DNA of 64,000 nucleotides from Rhodobiaceae bacterium UBA4490 (lineage in GTDB: Bacteria > Pseudomonadota > Alphaproteobacteria > Parvibaculales > Parvibaculaceae), in assembly GCA_002389665.1 (NCBI GenBank), contig DGNO01000004.1, forward strand, positions 381,620-445,619, read 5' to 3'. Below are positions 34,083 to 42,319 of the stretch, one piece after another. The stretch's first letter is position 1. The number at the start of each line of letters is the position of its first letter. The position numbers and the translations under genes are program-made. Under the pieces are notes generated by a model that was not told where the DNA came from, did not search any database, and saw only the letters and a list, made by a program, of their open reading frames with translations.

Positions 34083-34112
34083 GCCCCGGAGCTTGTCTCC
34101 GGGGCAGTTTCT
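34083..34112. terminator. Bidirectional terminator
   Basis: GCCCCGGAG (34083-34091), 5-base loop, CTCCGGGGC (34097-34105) then AGTTTCT. It lies between convergent genes. Confidence 0.75.
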
Positions 34113-35781
34113 AATCTCCCGGTACTGCCAGATATGTGTTGCGCAGAACTGAGCGTGCGGGCGCCGGACGCTTAATAACCTCTCCCGAAGATGTCTTGCC
34201 GACATACGGCCAATCAGCATGAACGCGCATGTAAAACTGAAGCCATTGTGCAGGCGGTTTGAACATGATTTCAACGTGCTCACCCGTCCGCTTGTCCGTT
34301 ATCGGCGTGCACACAATCTTGTCCGTGATTAAATGCAAAAGCATCCGAATTGATGCAGCATATTTGCGATTACCCCACTCATATCCAATCACATCGACCG
34401 CGCGCACAAGGTGACGCTTGATTGTGGTTGTCGATACGCCAGCCTTTGGCACTGGCGGCAATGCCAAAATATAATCACGTCGCTCCTGCAGCTCCGTCAG
34501 CCGATTATAGTCAACTTTGACGCCATGCTCGATAGCATCCAGAAGCCTGGCAATACGAAGCTCAAGCGCTGCCGCCTCCTTTTCCAGCTCACGCCGCTCT
34601 CTTAGCTCTCGTTCAATACCGCCCGAAAACATCGCATTCCAATCATCGACACTGGCAATAAAGTTGGAAAGTTCAGCAAGAAACACCGACGCGAGCCGGT
34701 CCTCTCGCCATCCACGCGAGTTTTTGCATTTCTTCTCAAACCTATGCGTCACACAAACATATCTTGTGCTGTTAGCCAGGTTCTTTATACCACCACACCA
34801 TCCACACTTGACCAATCCCGTCAGAGGGCGAACATTTTTCGCACCCTTGACGGGCACCTTATGCCGCCTAACAGAAGCCTTATTGGAAACACTTCGATTT
34901 CGCCGCCGCTCTCCAATAATCTTCTGCGCCTTTGACCAAAGACCATCAGAAACAATCCGCAATTCTGGAACCGGCACCTTGACCCAATCTCCGATTGGAT
35001 TGACAACATACTTTTTCCGCCCGGTGCGCGGATCCATGACTCGATGCGTTCGGTTATATACCAGCAATCCACGATAAAGATCATTATACAGAATGCCGCG
35101 AAATCGGCTTGCCTCCCCACTTATCGCAGCCGTACGCCACAATTTTCCACTCGGCGAGGGAATGCCCTCATCATTCAGCGACTGCACGATCTGCCTGACA
35201 GGGACACCGGAGGTAAATTCTTCAAAAATTCGGCGCACAATCACAGCCTGATTTGGATCCACCTCGCGCAGGCCATTTACATATTTACCGCGCTCATCCA
35301 CAACCCCGCGAACCGCTCTATATCCATAAGCCACACTTGAGGTTGCCCTTCCGGCCGCCGCTATCGCTCTATGTGCTCTGCGCACTTTGTCTTTCATGTC
35401 GCGCAGATAAAGCGCATTCATCGTTCCTTTGAAGCCAACATGCAGATCACTCACCTCACCCTCGTGTGCCGTCCAAACCTTTACGCCATAATGCTGCAAA
35501 AGCTCATAGATCGACGCAATGTCCGACAGGGATCGCGATATACGGTCAAGCCCTTCAGCAACAATAAGATCAATGTCACGGTTTTCCGCAGCTTCAAGCA
35601 AAGCAGTTAAGCCAGGGCGCGACATTGTTGAGCCAGAAAGCGCCGCATCACTAAAGACAGCTTTGGCTTTCGCTTCGCCGAAATGACGCTCCATCAAGGA
35701 GGTACAAAGGGCAACCTGATCCTCAATGGATGCAGGATTCTGAAGGTCACTCGAATATCGAGCGTAGATTGCAATGCGCAT
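34111..35781 (-). CDS. Large serine recombinase
   Basis: A 556-residue serine recombinase. The N-terminal resolvase domain opens MRIAIYARYSSDLQNPASIEDQ, with the catalytic Ser in the RYSSD motif, and includes GLDRISRSLSDIA with the active-site Arg. The Recombinase domain (about 165-290; GYRAVRG, IVRRIFEEFTSGVPVRQIVQSLNDEGIPSP) and a zinc-ribbon (CGWCGG...CVTH...CKNSRG) follow, then a coiled coil around ELRERRELEKEAAALELRI. It integrates or excises elements at short, non-tRNA attachment sites. ATG at 35781 is preferred; the frame starts at 35814. Codons are far more AT-rich than the core genes, which suggests separate acquisition. Confidence 0.9.
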   Translation of the reverse strand: MRIAIYARYSSDLQNPASIEDQVALCTSLMERHFGEAKAKAVFSDAALSGSTMSRPGLTALLEAAENRDIDLIVAEGLDRISRSLSDIASIYELLQHYGVKVWTAHEGEVSDLHVGFKGTMNALYLRDMKDKVRRAHRAIAAAGRATSSVAYGYRAVRGVVDERGKYVNGLREVDPNQAVIVRRIFEEFTSGVPVRQIVQSLNDEGIPSPSGKLWRTAAISGEASRFRGILYNDLYRGLLVYNRTHRVMDPRTGRKKYVVNPIGDWVKVPVPELRIVSDGLWSKAQKIIGERRRNRSVSNKASVRRHKVPVKGAKNVRPLTGLVKCGWCGGIKNLANSTRYVCVTHRFEKKCKNSRGWREDRLASVFLAELSNFIASVDDWNAMFSGGIERELRERRELEKEAAALELRIARLLDAIEHGVKVDYNRLTELQERRDYILALPPVPKAGVSTTTIKRHLVRAVDVIGYEWGNRKYAASIRMLLHLITDKIVCTPITDKRTGEHVEIMFKPPAQWLQFYMRVHADWPYVGKTSSGEVIKRPAPARSVLRNTYLAVPGD

Positions 35782-36156
35782 GGCTTCACCGGCCCGGATT
35801 ACGCTGGGCCACAACTTGCTTTTGATGTGATGCCTGGCTCATGCAGCGGGGGTATGAGCTGGGGACGTGATCCTAAATAAGCGATTCCGCTCTGATAGGG
35901 AAGATAGCCACCAAACAAACCCACCATTGCTTTCGAAATTTTCTAAGCACGCTTTCCCGAACCCATTGAACGAGTTTGCACAAGATTGAATGTGCTTGCA
36001 TGAGTTTGCATATCATTGCACGAGATCACGGTCCGTTGCGCACGATATAGGCAGCACACCAGAAAGTGTTCAGAGCTATTCCCATGAGGAGTTCGCACTT
36101 GCGACCGTTAGCCACAGCAAAGGACTCATATTGCTTTTGGCGGGCTGCTGCGCATA
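35782..36156. other. Intergenic stretch with a repeat array
   Basis: No gene found. It holds a 10-bp-period array (see 35961-36029) and runs into the start of the czc-linked gene. The sequence is AT-richer than the flanks. Confidence 0.5.
35961..36029 (+). repeat. Ten-base-period repeat array, left copy
   Basis: Successive decamers are ACGAGTTTGC (35970), ACAAGATTGA, ATGTGCTTGC, ATGAGTTTGC, ATATCATTGC and ACGAGATCAC, each starting exactly 10 bases after the last. A related but diverged array lies at 42101-42180, beyond the czc operon, in the same orientation. Confidence 0.65.
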
Positions 36157-36483
36157 ATGATTGCCATGGTCAGGCTAACCTCTAGAATCGTTATGATCAG
36201 CATTTTGCTCAGCCTGCTTTCGCTGGCTAGCGCGCATGATGTGATTCTTGACGGAACGACGCAGGGCTTGAGCGCCAGTGGCGAAAGTGTTGACCACAGC
36301 AATGATGCGCCCGGTGCCGATAAATGCGAAGTCTGCCACATTTTCCAGCACATGGACGTGCCGGCCCCGCAGCTTGCGCGGGCTTTTTTCGGTGAAGCCT
36401 GCGTATCCCCAGGTCGTGCAGCTGATGCTGAAAGCCTTGCCCACACTCCCGATGGGCCACCTCCTCAAGATTTGATCGCCTGA
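36157..36483 (+). CDS. Small exported Cys/His protein upstream of czcC
   Basis: A 108-residue protein with a Sec leader (MVRLTSRIVMISILLSLLSLASA) and a mature part holding a C-x-x-C-H motif (DKCEVCHIFQHMD), one more Cys, several His and Met residues, and a Pro-rich C-terminus. The start may be ATG 36157 or 36166. It begins the czc unit, 57 bases ahead of czcC. Small periplasmic proteins with CxxC/His motifs commonly sit before czcCBA operons and may deliver metal or sense it, but I cannot name a family. Confidence 0.6.
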   Translation: MIAMVRLTSRIVMISILLSLLSLASAHDVILDGTTQGLSASGESVDHSNDAPGADKCEVCHIFQHMDVPAPQLARAFFGEACVSPGRAADAESLAHTPDGPPPQDLIA

Positions 36484-36539
36484 ATGCACTGCGCCCCACG
36501 CTGGGCGCTCTGAGATATCTTTCTATCTACAGGTGATCC

Positions 36540-37832
36540 ATGAAAGCCAGTACCCGCTTATTGCGGCAGGGGCTGCTTGGCGCGTGTCTGCTCTCTGCGC
36601 AGACAGTTCCCGCGCTTGCCGCTGACCCCATCACTCTCTCTGAAGCCGTCCGAATTGCCCTCACTCAGAACCTCTCTGTTGAAAGAGCGGCACAGGGACT
36701 TGAGGAGCGCAAAGCCCTCTCCCAGCAAGCCGCCGTGTCCCCCAACCCCGAAATCGGGGCAGAGGCGGAAAACATTCTCGGCTCCGGCCCTTATGAGGGC
36801 CTGGACGAAGCTGATTTTACCGTAAGCCTGTCCCAGCGCATCGAGATTGGCGGTAAACGCGCGGCGCGCGTGAAAGCGGCACAACAAGCCGAAGCCGTAT
36901 CGCAAGCGGCCCGGGACGCAACCGAACGGGCCCTCCAGAAAGATGTCTCGATTGCCTTCAATCACCTGCTTGCCGCCCAGGAACAGGTAAAAGCCGCCAA
37001 AGAAGCAGCGGAGGCCATCAAGCGTCTCTTGCCTGCCTTGCGCGAAAAGGTGGAACGGGGCGCATCTTCAGAAGCAGACTTGAACCGGGGACAGCTCGCG
37101 CTCGATCTGGCCGAAATCCGGTTATCGAACAGCGAGACACAATTGCGCACAGCGCAGCAGGCGCTTCTGGCCCTGTGGTCCGAGCCTGCCTACCGTCCCG
37201 TAGAGGCGGCCGGGACCTTTGGCGTGCCTGACAGTAATCTACCGTCTTTTGAAGAACTGAATACGCGTCTTGAAGAAAACCCCCTGCTTGAGAGTAGACG
37301 CGCGGAAGTCGAGCAGCGCCGGGCCACGTTCGACCTTGAACGGGCAAAGGCCGTACCGGATCCCACTATCAGTGCCGGCACGAGGTATTTCAATGCGACG
37401 GATGAAAGCGCTTTTCTGGTTTCCTTCTCGATCCCTCTCACCGTTTTTGACCGGAACAGAGGCAATATCGATGCAGCTGCGAGCCGCATTACCCAGGCTG
37501 ATCTTGGCGCACGGCTTTCTCATGCAGAGTTGAGCCGGAAACTGCAGGAAGCCTATCAGGCCTATACCGGCCGGTGTGGTGAAGCGGAACGCCTGCACCG
37601 CTCTGTCCTGCCTGCCGCAGAGCAGACGTTTCGGACCATTCGCAACGGCTATATCCGGGGGCGCTTCGGCGTGCTCGATCTTCTAGGTGCTACGCAAACG
37701 GAGATAGAAAGCGAAATTCAGGCTGTAGAGGCTGTGCTCGCTTGCCGCAATGCCGCTGCCGAAATCGCCGGGCTAACCGGTCTCGACCTTCTGAATACCG
37801 GCGCCGCATCCCGCCGCAAAGCCGGAGAGTAA
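36540..37832 (+). CDS. czcC: Outer-membrane efflux factor, TolC family (CzcC)
   Basis: A 430-residue protein with a signal peptide (GLLGACLLSAQTVPALA) and two outer-membrane-efflux repeats. Conserved features include LSEAVRIALTQNLSVERA, LSQRIEIGGKRAARVKAAQQ, FSIPLTVFDRNRGNIDAA and the second repeat's GYIRGRFGVLDLLGATQT. It forms the trimeric outer-membrane channel of a CzcCBA pump. The adaptor gene begins 5 bases after its stop. Pairing with an HME1-type inner-membrane pump encoded downstream supports the assignment to divalent cation efflux. Confidence 0.88.
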   Translation: MKASTRLLRQGLLGACLLSAQTVPALAADPITLSEAVRIALTQNLSVERAAQGLEERKALSQQAAVSPNPEIGAEAENILGSGPYEGLDEADFTVSLSQRIEIGGKRAARVKAAQQAEAVSQAARDATERALQKDVSIAFNHLLAAQEQVKAAKEAAEAIKRLLPALREKVERGASSEADLNRGQLALDLAEIRLSNSETQLRTAQQALLALWSEPAYRPVEAAGTFGVPDSNLPSFEELNTRLEENPLLESRRAEVEQRRATFDLERAKAVPDPTISAGTRYFNATDESAFLVSFSIPLTVFDRNRGNIDAAASRITQADLGARLSHAELSRKLQEAYQAYTGRCGEAERLHRSVLPAAEQTFRTIRNGYIRGRFGVLDLLGATQTEIESEIQAVEAVLACRNAAAEIAGLTGLDLLNTGAASRRKAGE

Positions 37833-37837
37833 TTGAC

Positions 37838-38809
37838 ATGAAAAATACCACCCCAAAGAAGATGTTCCTGTTCCTCAGCGTTCTGCTCCTTCTTGCCGCT
37901 CCAGCCTACGCCAGCGGGCCACACGAAGAAGATGACCACCACGAGAATGAGGAGCATGAAGAAGAGCACAAAGAAGGAGAGCATGAGGAAGGAACAATCC
38001 ATCTCTCCGCCGATCAACTCGGAACGGCGGAACTGGGCATCCGCAAGGCCCAGGCCGGGACGATCACTCCCTCGCTGAATGTATTTGGCCTTATCCGCCC
38101 CAATCAGGAGAAACTGGTTCACATCGTGCCGCGATTTTCCGGGGTTGTGCTGGATGTAAAAAAGCGCCTCGGTGAGGTAGTTGAAAAAGGCGACGCACTG
38201 GCTGTCATGGAAAGCAATGAAAGCCTGCGCGCCTATACCCTGCGCGCGCCAAGCAGCGGGCAGATCGTACAATGGAATGTTGCGCCAGGCCAATATGCGG
38301 GCACCAGCGACACCTTGATGGTGATTGCCGACCTCGGTTCAGTCTGGCTTGATCTTCAGATCCACACGCATGATGCTGATCTCATACGGGAGGGGCAGAC
38401 CGTCACCTTCGAAGGGCGCGTGGATGACAAGCCCGTTACATCGGAAATCGGCTACGTATCGCCAATTGCCGCGCAGGACACACAAAGCCTGTTAGCGCGC
38501 GCTGTTATTCCAAATGTTGAAGGCCATCTCAAGCCAGGTCTTTATGTCACCGCCAAGGTAAGCTTGCAGCCTGTCGAGGCTTCCGTCGTGATTGCCCGCA
38601 GTGCCGTCCAATATGAGGGGGCTGACCCCATCATATATGTGCCTGCCGGAGCGGGAGAGTTCGAGGAGCGCCGGATCACACTCGGCCAGGCGGACGACAC
38701 CCATGTAGAACTTCTTGATGGTTTGGCACCTGGCGAGCCTTATGTCGCGGACAACGCGTTCATTCTCAAAGCCGAGGCGGGCAAAAATGCCGCCTCCCAT
38801 TCGCATTAA
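37838..38809 (+). CDS. czcB: RND periplasmic adaptor with His/acidic N-terminus (CzcB)
   Basis: A 323-residue membrane-fusion protein. After the leader (MFLFLSVLLLLAAPAYA) comes a run of His, Glu and Asp (HEEDDHHENEEHEEE and more, about residues 28-52), likely a metal-binding collar. The barrel-sandwich (lipoyl) halves are VHIVPRFSGVVLDVKKRLGEVVEKGDAL and YTLRAPSSGQIVQWNVAPGQYAG; the beta-barrel follows. Start is ATG at 37838 with GGAGAG upstream; the open frame begins earlier, over the end of czcC. The czcA gene begins 12 bases after its stop. Confidence 0.88.
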   Translation: MKNTTPKKMFLFLSVLLLLAAPAYASGPHEEDDHHENEEHEEEHKEGEHEEGTIHLSADQLGTAELGIRKAQAGTITPSLNVFGLIRPNQEKLVHIVPRFSGVVLDVKKRLGEVVEKGDALAVMESNESLRAYTLRAPSSGQIVQWNVAPGQYAGTSDTLMVIADLGSVWLDLQIHTHDADLIREGQTVTFEGRVDDKPVTSEIGYVSPIAAQDTQSLLARAVIPNVEGHLKPGLYVTAKVSLQPVEASVVIARSAVQYEGADPIIYVPAGAGEFEERRITLGQADDTHVELLDGLAPGEPYVADNAFILKAEAGKNAASHSH

Positions 38810-38820
38810 GGGAGGCGCGC

Positions 38821-41800
38821 ATGATTTCCCGTATCGTTTCCTTCTGTGTGGCACATCGCTGGCTGGTCCTGTTGACCACAGCATTTGTCGCCGCCTTCGG
38901 CATTTACAACTTCACACGCCTGCCCATCGATGCCGTGCCGGATATCACGAATATCCAGGTGCAGATAAATTCCGCCGCTCCCGGCTATTCCCCCGTGGAG
39001 GTGGAACAGCGCGTGACCTTCCCACTTGAAACGGCAATGGGCGGCCTTCCGGGGCTGGATTACACAAGGTCTCTTTCCCGCTACGGCCTTTCCCAGATTA
39101 CCGTCGTCTTTGAAGACGGGACGGATATATACCGCGCACGTCAATTGATAGGCGAGCGTATTCAGGCCGTATCAGGCGAACTTCCTGCCGATGTGGAAAC
39201 CTCCATGGGGCCGATCTCCACCGGCCTGGGCGAAATCTACATGTACACGGTAGAGGCTGAACCTGGTGTGCTGACTGAAGAAGGCGTGCCTTATACGCTG
39301 TCGGACCTCCGGGCGCTGCATGACTGGGTGGTGCGCCCGCAGCTGCGCACCGTAGGCGGTGTCGTCGAAGTCAATGCGATTGGCGGGTATGAGCGCCAGC
39401 TTCATATCGTGCCAGATCCTTATAAACTCACCTCATATAATCTCAGTTTCCACGACGTGGTGCGTGCGCTCGAACAGAATAATGTCAATGTCGGCGCAGG
39501 CTATATCGAGCGCAGCGGCGAGCAATATCTCATCCGTGTGCCGGGTCAGGCAGAAAAGGCGGATGAGTTTGCCGAAATCCTGCTCGGTACACATAAAGGA
39601 CGCCCCATCTATGTGCATGATGTGGCGGACGTTACGTTTGGCAAGGAACTACGTACCGGCGCAGCAACGCATAATGGCAAAGAAACGGTGCTGGGCACCG
39701 CGGTCATGCTGATCGGTGAAAACAGCCGGGACGTGGCGGCGGATGTCGGCACGAAGCTTGAATCCATACAAAAGAGCCTGCCGCCCGGCGTGAAGATCAC
39801 CACGCTCTATGACCGAACCTCTCTGGTTCAAAAAACCATTGCCACGGTCCGCACCAATCTGGTGGAAGGCGCAGCCCTCGTCATTGTGGTGCTCTTCGTG
39901 TTGCTGCGCAATTTCCGTGCAGCACTCATTACGGCAGCGGTTATTCCCCTTTCCATGCTCATTACGGTGAGCGGCATGGTGGAATACAAGATCAGCGCGA
40001 ACCTGATGAGCCTCGGCGCCATCGACTTCGGGCTAATTGTCGACGGTGCCGTTATCATTGTCGAAAACTGCCTGCGGCGGTTGTCGGACGAGCAGAAACG
40101 GTTCGGCCATACACTGAGCATGAAGGACCGCTTTGCTGTTGTGACGGACGCAACGCGGGAGGTGATGACACCGGCTATGTTCGGCTCGTTCATTATTACG
40201 GTGGTCTATCTGCCCGTCCTCACCCTCACCGGCGTTGAAGGCAAGATGTTCACCCCCATGGCACTCACCGTCGTGATCGCGCTTCTCTCGGCCATGGTGC
40301 TGGCACTCACCTTCGTGCCAGCTGCTATCGCCATCTTCATTCGCGGTGATGTGGTGGAGAAAGAGAGTCCTGTCATGCGCTGGGCGCAAAGGGGTTATGA
40401 CCCGGCGCTTGGATGGGCGATGCGGCATCAGAAGGCCGTGGCGGCCGGAGCCGTCGTGCTTGTCGTTATCGCGGCGTTGGGTGCAACACGCTTTGGAACG
40501 GAATTCATTCCCCGCCTCGATGAGGGAGATGTCGCTGTCCAGGCGCTGCGTGCACCGGGCACCAGCCTCACCCAATCGGTTGAGATGCAGCAGAAAATCG
40601 AAAAGGCGTTGCTGGAACTGCCGGAGGTGCGGGAAGTCTTTGCAAGAACCGGCACGGCTGAAGTGGCAACAGATGCCATGCCCCCCAATATCTCCGACGG
40701 CTATGTCATGATTAAGCCGAGGGACGAATGGCCGGATCCCGGCAAGTCCAAAGAAACGCTGCTGGAAGAGATGGACGCGATCCTGGCAACGCTGCCCGGC
40801 AATAATTATGAAATCTCCCAGCCCATCGAACTGCGCTTCAATGAGCTGATTTCCGGCGTGCGCGCCGATCTCGGCATCAAAATCTACGGCGATGACATGG
40901 ACACGCTTCTGGCCTCGGCCAATGAAGTCGCAGCGGTCATGCGGCAGATCGAGGGCGCCTCGGGCATCAATGTGGAACAGGTTTCGGGCCTGCCGGTGCT
41001 GTCCATCGAGATCAAGCGGGACATGGCGGCCCGCTTCGGCCTCAATGTGGCGGATATTCAGGAGGTGGTGCGCGCCGCCACGGGAGGGGCACGCGCGGGC
41101 ACATTTTATGAGGGAGATTGGCGCACACCCGTCATCGTCCGCCTGCCCGAGAATGTGCGGGAGGATATTGGCCGGTTGAGGGACCTGCCCATTCCCCTGC
41201 CGCCGGAGCATCAGGATGAAACGGCGCAACCTGTCTCCTATTCGCCGTTCGATGGGGCGATGCCGCGTGTCGTGCCGCTCCAGGCCGTGGCGGATATCCG
41301 CCTCGTACCCGGCCCCAACCAGATAAGCAGGGAAAACAGCAAGCGCCGCATCACCGTTTCCGCCAACATCAGAGACAGGGACCTCGGCTCCTTTGTCGAG
41401 GAGGCACAAGCCGCCGTCGATGCCCAAGTAAGCCTGCCCCCCGGCTATTGGTTCGAATGGGGCGGGCAGTTCGAGCAACTCGTCTCGGCAGCGCAGCGGC
41501 TCAGCATCGTTGTTCCGGCGGCCCTGGTGCTCATCTTTGCGCTTCTTTTTGCCAGCCTTGGCAACGCAAAGGACGCGCTGCTCGTCTTCTCCGGCGTTCC
41601 CCTCGCCCTGACCGGCGGGCTGGCCGCCCTCGCCTTGCGGGGCCTGCCGCTTTCCATCTCGGCAGGGGTCGGCTTTATCGCGCTTTCCGGCGTTGCCGTG
41701 CTGAACGGCCTCGTCATCATCAGTTTCATCAAGAACCTGCGCCAGCAAGGCAAGGAGCTGGATGAAGCGATCTGGGAGGGTGCCGCCAAGCGGCTCCGCC

Positions 41801-41985
41801 CGGTGCTGATGACAGCGTTGGTTGCCTCGCTCGGCTTCGTGCCCATGGCGCTCGCCACAAGCGCAGGCGCCGAGGTTCAGCGTCCGCTTGCTACCGTGGT
41901 GATCGGCGGGATCATCTCCTCGACGCTTCTCACGCTTCTCGTGCTCCCTGCCATCTACCGGCTGGCTCACGCCAGGGAAGCTTGA
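38821..41985 (+). CDS. czcA: HME-RND inner-membrane pump (CzcA type)
   Basis: A 1054-residue RND transporter with 12 helices and two large periplasmic loops. The signature in helix 4 is DFGLIVDGAVIIVENCLRR (Asp402, Asp408), the HME1 form found in Co/Zn/Cd pumps such as CzcA; monovalent-metal pumps have a different helix-4 motif. It drives proton-coupled export of divalent cations from periplasm or cytosol through CzcB and CzcC. It ends the operon; a repeat array and the converging end of the cusA gene follow. Length and helix order are normal, and no frameshift is seen. Confidence 0.93.
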   Translation: MISRIVSFCVAHRWLVLLTTAFVAAFGIYNFTRLPIDAVPDITNIQVQINSAAPGYSPVEVEQRVTFPLETAMGGLPGLDYTRSLSRYGLSQITVVFEDGTDIYRARQLIGERIQAVSGELPADVETSMGPISTGLGEIYMYTVEAEPGVLTEEGVPYTLSDLRALHDWVVRPQLRTVGGVVEVNAIGGYERQLHIVPDPYKLTSYNLSFHDVVRALEQNNVNVGAGYIERSGEQYLIRVPGQAEKADEFAEILLGTHKGRPIYVHDVADVTFGKELRTGAATHNGKETVLGTAVMLIGENSRDVAADVGTKLESIQKSLPPGVKITTLYDRTSLVQKTIATVRTNLVEGAALVIVVLFVLLRNFRAALITAAVIPLSMLITVSGMVEYKISANLMSLGAIDFGLIVDGAVIIVENCLRRLSDEQKRFGHTLSMKDRFAVVTDATREVMTPAMFGSFIITVVYLPVLTLTGVEGKMFTPMALTVVIALLSAMVLALTFVPAAIAIFIRGDVVEKESPVMRWAQRGYDPALGWAMRHQKAVAAGAVVLVVIAALGATRFGTEFIPRLDEGDVAVQALRAPGTSLTQSVEMQQKIEKALLELPEVREVFARTGTAEVATDAMPPNISDGYVMIKPRDEWPDPGKSKETLLEEMDAILATLPGNNYEISQPIELRFNELISGVRADLGIKIYGDDMDTLLASANEVAAVMRQIEGASGINVEQVSGLPVLSIEIKRDMAARFGLNVADIQEVVRAATGGARAGTFYEGDWRTPVIVRLPENVREDIGRLRDLPIPLPPEHQDETAQPVSYSPFDGAMPRVVPLQAVADIRLVPGPNQISRENSKRRITVSANIRDRDLGSFVEEAQAAVDAQVSLPPGYWFEWGGQFEQLVSAAQRLSIVVPAALVLIFALLFASLGNAKDALLVFSGVPLALTGGLAALALRGLPLSISAGVGFIALSGVAVLNGLVIISFIKNLRQQGKELDEAIWEGAAKRLRPVLMTALVASLGFVPMALATSAGAEVQRPLATVVIGGIISSTLLTLLVLPAIYRLAHAREA

Positions 41986-42319
41986 GTGACTTATGGGAGG
42001 GCTTGGTCAGCAAATCTCGCCCTCCCTTTCGCTTTGCGCGGCCGCTGACGAATAGCTAGCCCGTCTAAAGCCACTCAAAGCTCTAAGTGTATGATTTTCC
42101 ATGCGATTGAATGAGTTTGAACGAGTTTGCATAGGTTCGCACTAGATCGCACGAGTTTGAACGAAATCGCACGAAATTACCCTGTCGTTTCGGGGGCAGG
42201 ATATGGCAGGTGGGCCCACCCGCCGCCGCTGGGGCGGCCTCCTGCTTATTCGCGCGGCTGCGCCGCGCTCAACGTTGTTGATCATTCGTTCTTCCCGGAG
42301 ACACGTGTTCGACCAAGTT
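41986..42319. other. Intergenic stretch between convergent czcA and cusA
   Basis: No gene. It includes the second 10-bp-period array (42101-42180), a GGTGGGCCCACC palindrome and GCGCGGCTGCGCCGCGC, which may act as a terminator for the two facing operons. Confidence 0.45.
42101..42180 (+). repeat. Ten-base-period repeat array, right copy
   Basis: Blocks starting at 42101 read ATGCGATTGA, ATGAGTTTGA, ACGAGTTTGC, ATAGGTTCGC, ACTAGATCGC, ACGAGTTTGA, ACGAAATCGC and ACGAAATTAC, in exact 10-base register. The consensus is close to ACGAGTTTGC, shared with the left array at 35961-36029. Confidence 0.7.

Noticed and set aside
40033..41970. Minus-strand open frame of 645 codons
   Set aside because: Antisense to czcA, whose HME motifs and operon context are clear.
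35961..42180. CRISPR array
   Set aside because: Units are only 10 bases, diverged and without spacers, and no cas gene is present. The arrays are reported as short-period repeats instead.
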